Assembly (NCBI GenBank): GCA_021731425.1
Contig: JAKFXJ010000203.1
Location: 1 to 6,324, forward strand
DNA: 6,324 nucleotides
Direction of reading: 5' to 3'
Origin: Limnohabitans sp.
GTDB lineage: Bacteria > Pseudomonadota > Gammaproteobacteria > Burkholderiales > Burkholderiaceae_C
Part shown: positions 5,824-6,324 of the stretch, one piece after another
Layout: each line of letters opens with the position of its first letter
Position numbering within the stretch: the first letter of the stretch is position 1
The notes under the pieces: model-generated
What the model saw: the letters and a program-made list of their open reading frames with translations, nothing else
Database searches by the model: none
Told to the model about the DNA's origin: nothing
Position numbers and translations under genes: made by a program

Positions 5824-5862
5824 TTGTCTTGGACACCGGGGGAAGCCCCCGGCAGTGGACAA
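5824..5862 (+). other. rne leader hairpin 3 (GC-rich stem)
   Basis: CCGGGGG (5836-5842) pairs perfectly with CCCCCGG (5846-5852) around a 3-base loop, AAG. An outer TTGTC (5824-5828) can pair with GACAA (5858-5862). No T-tract follows on either strand, so it does not look like an intrinsic terminator. Confidence 0.6.
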
Positions 5863-5901
5863 TGTTTTACACACCATTTGACTCGCCCCATCCACGCGCC
5901 A

Positions 5902-5944
5902 TGATCCCCATTCCTGTGCTCACGCGCAGCTGAATGGTCGATCA
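5902..5944 (+). other. rne leader hairpin 4 (long segmented stem)
   Basis: There are three stacked segments: TGATC (5902-5906) with GATCA (5940-5944), CCATTC (5908-5913) with GAATGG (5932-5937), and CTGTG (5914-5918) with CGCAG (5925-5929, one G-U). That is 16 pairs, interrupted by a small internal loop and a 2-base bulge, around a 6-base loop. It is the largest local fold in the leader. Confidence 0.62.
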
Positions 5945-5989
5945 ACTTCGGCAATTCCCTTCGTTTCAGGCGTCAGCTCCGGCAACGTG

Positions 5990-6018
5990 GGCTTTGCGGT
6001 TCTCAAGAACGCAAAGCC
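5990..6018 (+). other. rne leader hairpin 5
   Basis: GGCTTTGC (5990-5997) pairs with GCAAAGCC (6011-6018). After a single bulged G (5998), GTTC (5999-6002) pairs with GAAC (6007-6010) around the loop TCAA. Twelve pairs in total. CAAC (5983-5986) and GTTG (6020-6023) could extend the base. Confidence 0.68.
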
Positions 6019-6031
6019 GGTTGTGTAAACA

Positions 6032-6065
6032 GGTTTTGAGCGCAGTCACTTTCTGCGCCAAAGCC
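6032..6065 (+). other. rne leader hairpin 6, next to the ribosome site
   Basis: GCGCAG (6040-6045) pairs with CTGCGC (6053-6058) around a 7-base loop, TCACTTT. After one bulged A (6039), GGTTTTG (6032-6038) pairs with CAAAGCC (6059-6065) with one G-U. Thirteen pairs in all. The stem ends 12 bases before the rne AAAGGA ribosome site. Confidence 0.65.
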
Positions 6066-6090
6066 AAGCTGAACAGAAAAGGAATGCATC

Positions 6091-6324
6091 ATGAAACGGA
6101 TGCTGATCAACGCCACGCAAGCTGAAGAGCGCCGCCTGGCCATCGTCGACGGACAAAAACTCCTCGACTACGAAATCGAAATTGAAGGGCGCGAACAGCG
6201 CAAGGGCAACATCTACAAAGCCATCGTCACCCGCGTCGAACCCTCGCTCGAAGCCTGCTTTGTGGACTACGGCGAAGACCGCCACGGCTTTTTGCCCTTC
6301 AAGGAAATCTCCCGCCAATATTTT
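6091..6324 (+). CDS. rne: ribonuclease E, N-terminal part (cut by window edge)
   Basis: The first 78 codons are present and the gene runs off the right edge. The protein starts [21 protein letters not shown] and continues with [24 protein letters not shown] and [15 protein letters not shown]. This is nearly identical in pattern to the start of E. coli RNase E (RNase H-like segment followed by the beginning of the S1 RNA-binding domain at about residue 38). RNase E is the essential single-strand endonuclease that starts mRNA decay and matures rRNA and tRNA. RNase G shares this region, but the [10 protein letters not shown] opening and the position next to rluC favour rne. The ATG at 6091 is supported by AAAGGA (6078-6083), 7 bases upstream. 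It is divergent from rluC, behind a long structured leader suggestive of feedback control. Confidence 0.95.
   Translation, partial: MKRMLINATQAEERRLAIVDGQKLLDYEIEIEGREQRKGNIYKAIVTRVEPSLEACFVDYGEDRHGFLPFKEISRQYF

Larger units (their letters stand above)
5496..6090 (+). promoter_or_regulatory. long structured 5' leader of rne
   Basis: This stretch between divergent rluC and rne has no credible protein gene. Read as RNA on the plus strand it holds a series of well-paired hairpins, listed separately: 5700-5724, 5775-5797, 5836-5852, 5902-5944, 5990-6018 and 6032-6065. In E. coli the 361-nt rne leader contains hairpins that RNase E itself recognises, so the enzyme destabilises its own mRNA. The same position and a high density of hairpins suggest equivalent feedback control here. 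The exact 5' end depends on the promoter, which is only predicted. The region must also contain the rluC promoter on the minus strand, but I could not identify it. Stretch 5499-5699 shows only weak pairing. Confidence 0.6.

Noticed and set aside
5499..5954. The rluC reading frame stays open upstream to an ATG at 5954, giving a 490-residue protein.
   Set aside because: The extra 152 residues resemble no RluC N-terminus, are rich in Trp, Cys and His as in noncoding DNA, and overlap the hairpin-rich rne leader. The E. coli RluC start aligns close to the GTG at 5498.
6084..6086. An ATG seven bases before the rne ATG, out of frame.
   Set aside because: It directly abuts the AAAGGA ribosome site with no spacing, so it cannot use it; the ATG at 6091 has correct spacing and gives the conserved RNase E start.
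5739..6125. Two adjoining plus-strand frames (5739-5933 and 5934-6125, joined as TGAATG), the second running into rne, as possible upstream ORFs.
   Set aside because: Neither has a good ribosome site for its first ATG, their residue composition is unlike a protein, and the DNA is better explained as RNA hairpins. Translational coupling remains possible but unsupported.

Overview
The window looks like ordinary chromosomal housekeeping DNA from a betaproteobacterium. It is most likely a member of Burkholderiales of the Comamonadaceae type. This rests on the protein sequences (RNase E, RluC, YceF-type Maf, YceD/DUF177, L32), the moderately high GC, and a gene neighbourhood (rne, rluC, yceF, yceD, rpmF) that is also clustered in E. 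coli. I saw no transposon, phage, CRISPR, tRNA or rRNA. The genus is inference.

Layout. (1) 1-995, minus strand: a YceD/DUF177 gene, then rpmF (ribosomal protein L32) behind its own probable promoter, then a strong intrinsic terminator at 81-44 and the edge of an intergenic region; plsX would be expected beyond the left edge. (2) 1052-2427, plus strand: a YceF-type Maf nucleotide pyrophosphatase, divergent from yceD, overlapping by 4 bases (GTGA) with a tetrapyrrole-methylase-fold SAM methyltransferase related to RsmI. (3) 5498-2437, minus strand: a tight four-gene unit in the order rluC, HAD phosphatase, small Rieske protein, S49 (SppA-like) peptidase. Every junction overlaps or is within a few bases of the next gene. 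The unit converges on the methyltransferase gene with a 9-base gap, and its probable terminator lies inside the 3' end of that gene. (4) 5499-6090: a 592-base region without credible protein genes, read here as the rluC/rne divergent region and a long structured rne 5' leader. (5) 6091-6324, plus strand: the first 78 codons of rne, cut by the window edge.

How the parts relate. Most genes concern RNA and ribosomes: 23S pseudouridylation (RluC), RNA decay and processing (RNase E), a ribosomal protein (L32), YceD of rRNA-linked function, a possible rRNA-type methyltransferase, and Maf, which in the YceF branch clears m7GTP. The phosphatase, Rieske protein and membrane peptidase share the rluC transcript but have no obvious common pathway.

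The most interesting non-genic signal is the rne leader. At least six hairpins, several of 10-16 paired bases, lie between a perfect TATAAT on the plus strand (5484-5489) and the rne start. E. coli RNase E is known to autoregulate through a structured 361-nt leader. This one would be about 595 nt and, by eye, is not recognisably the same in sequence. I found no clearly new protein system.
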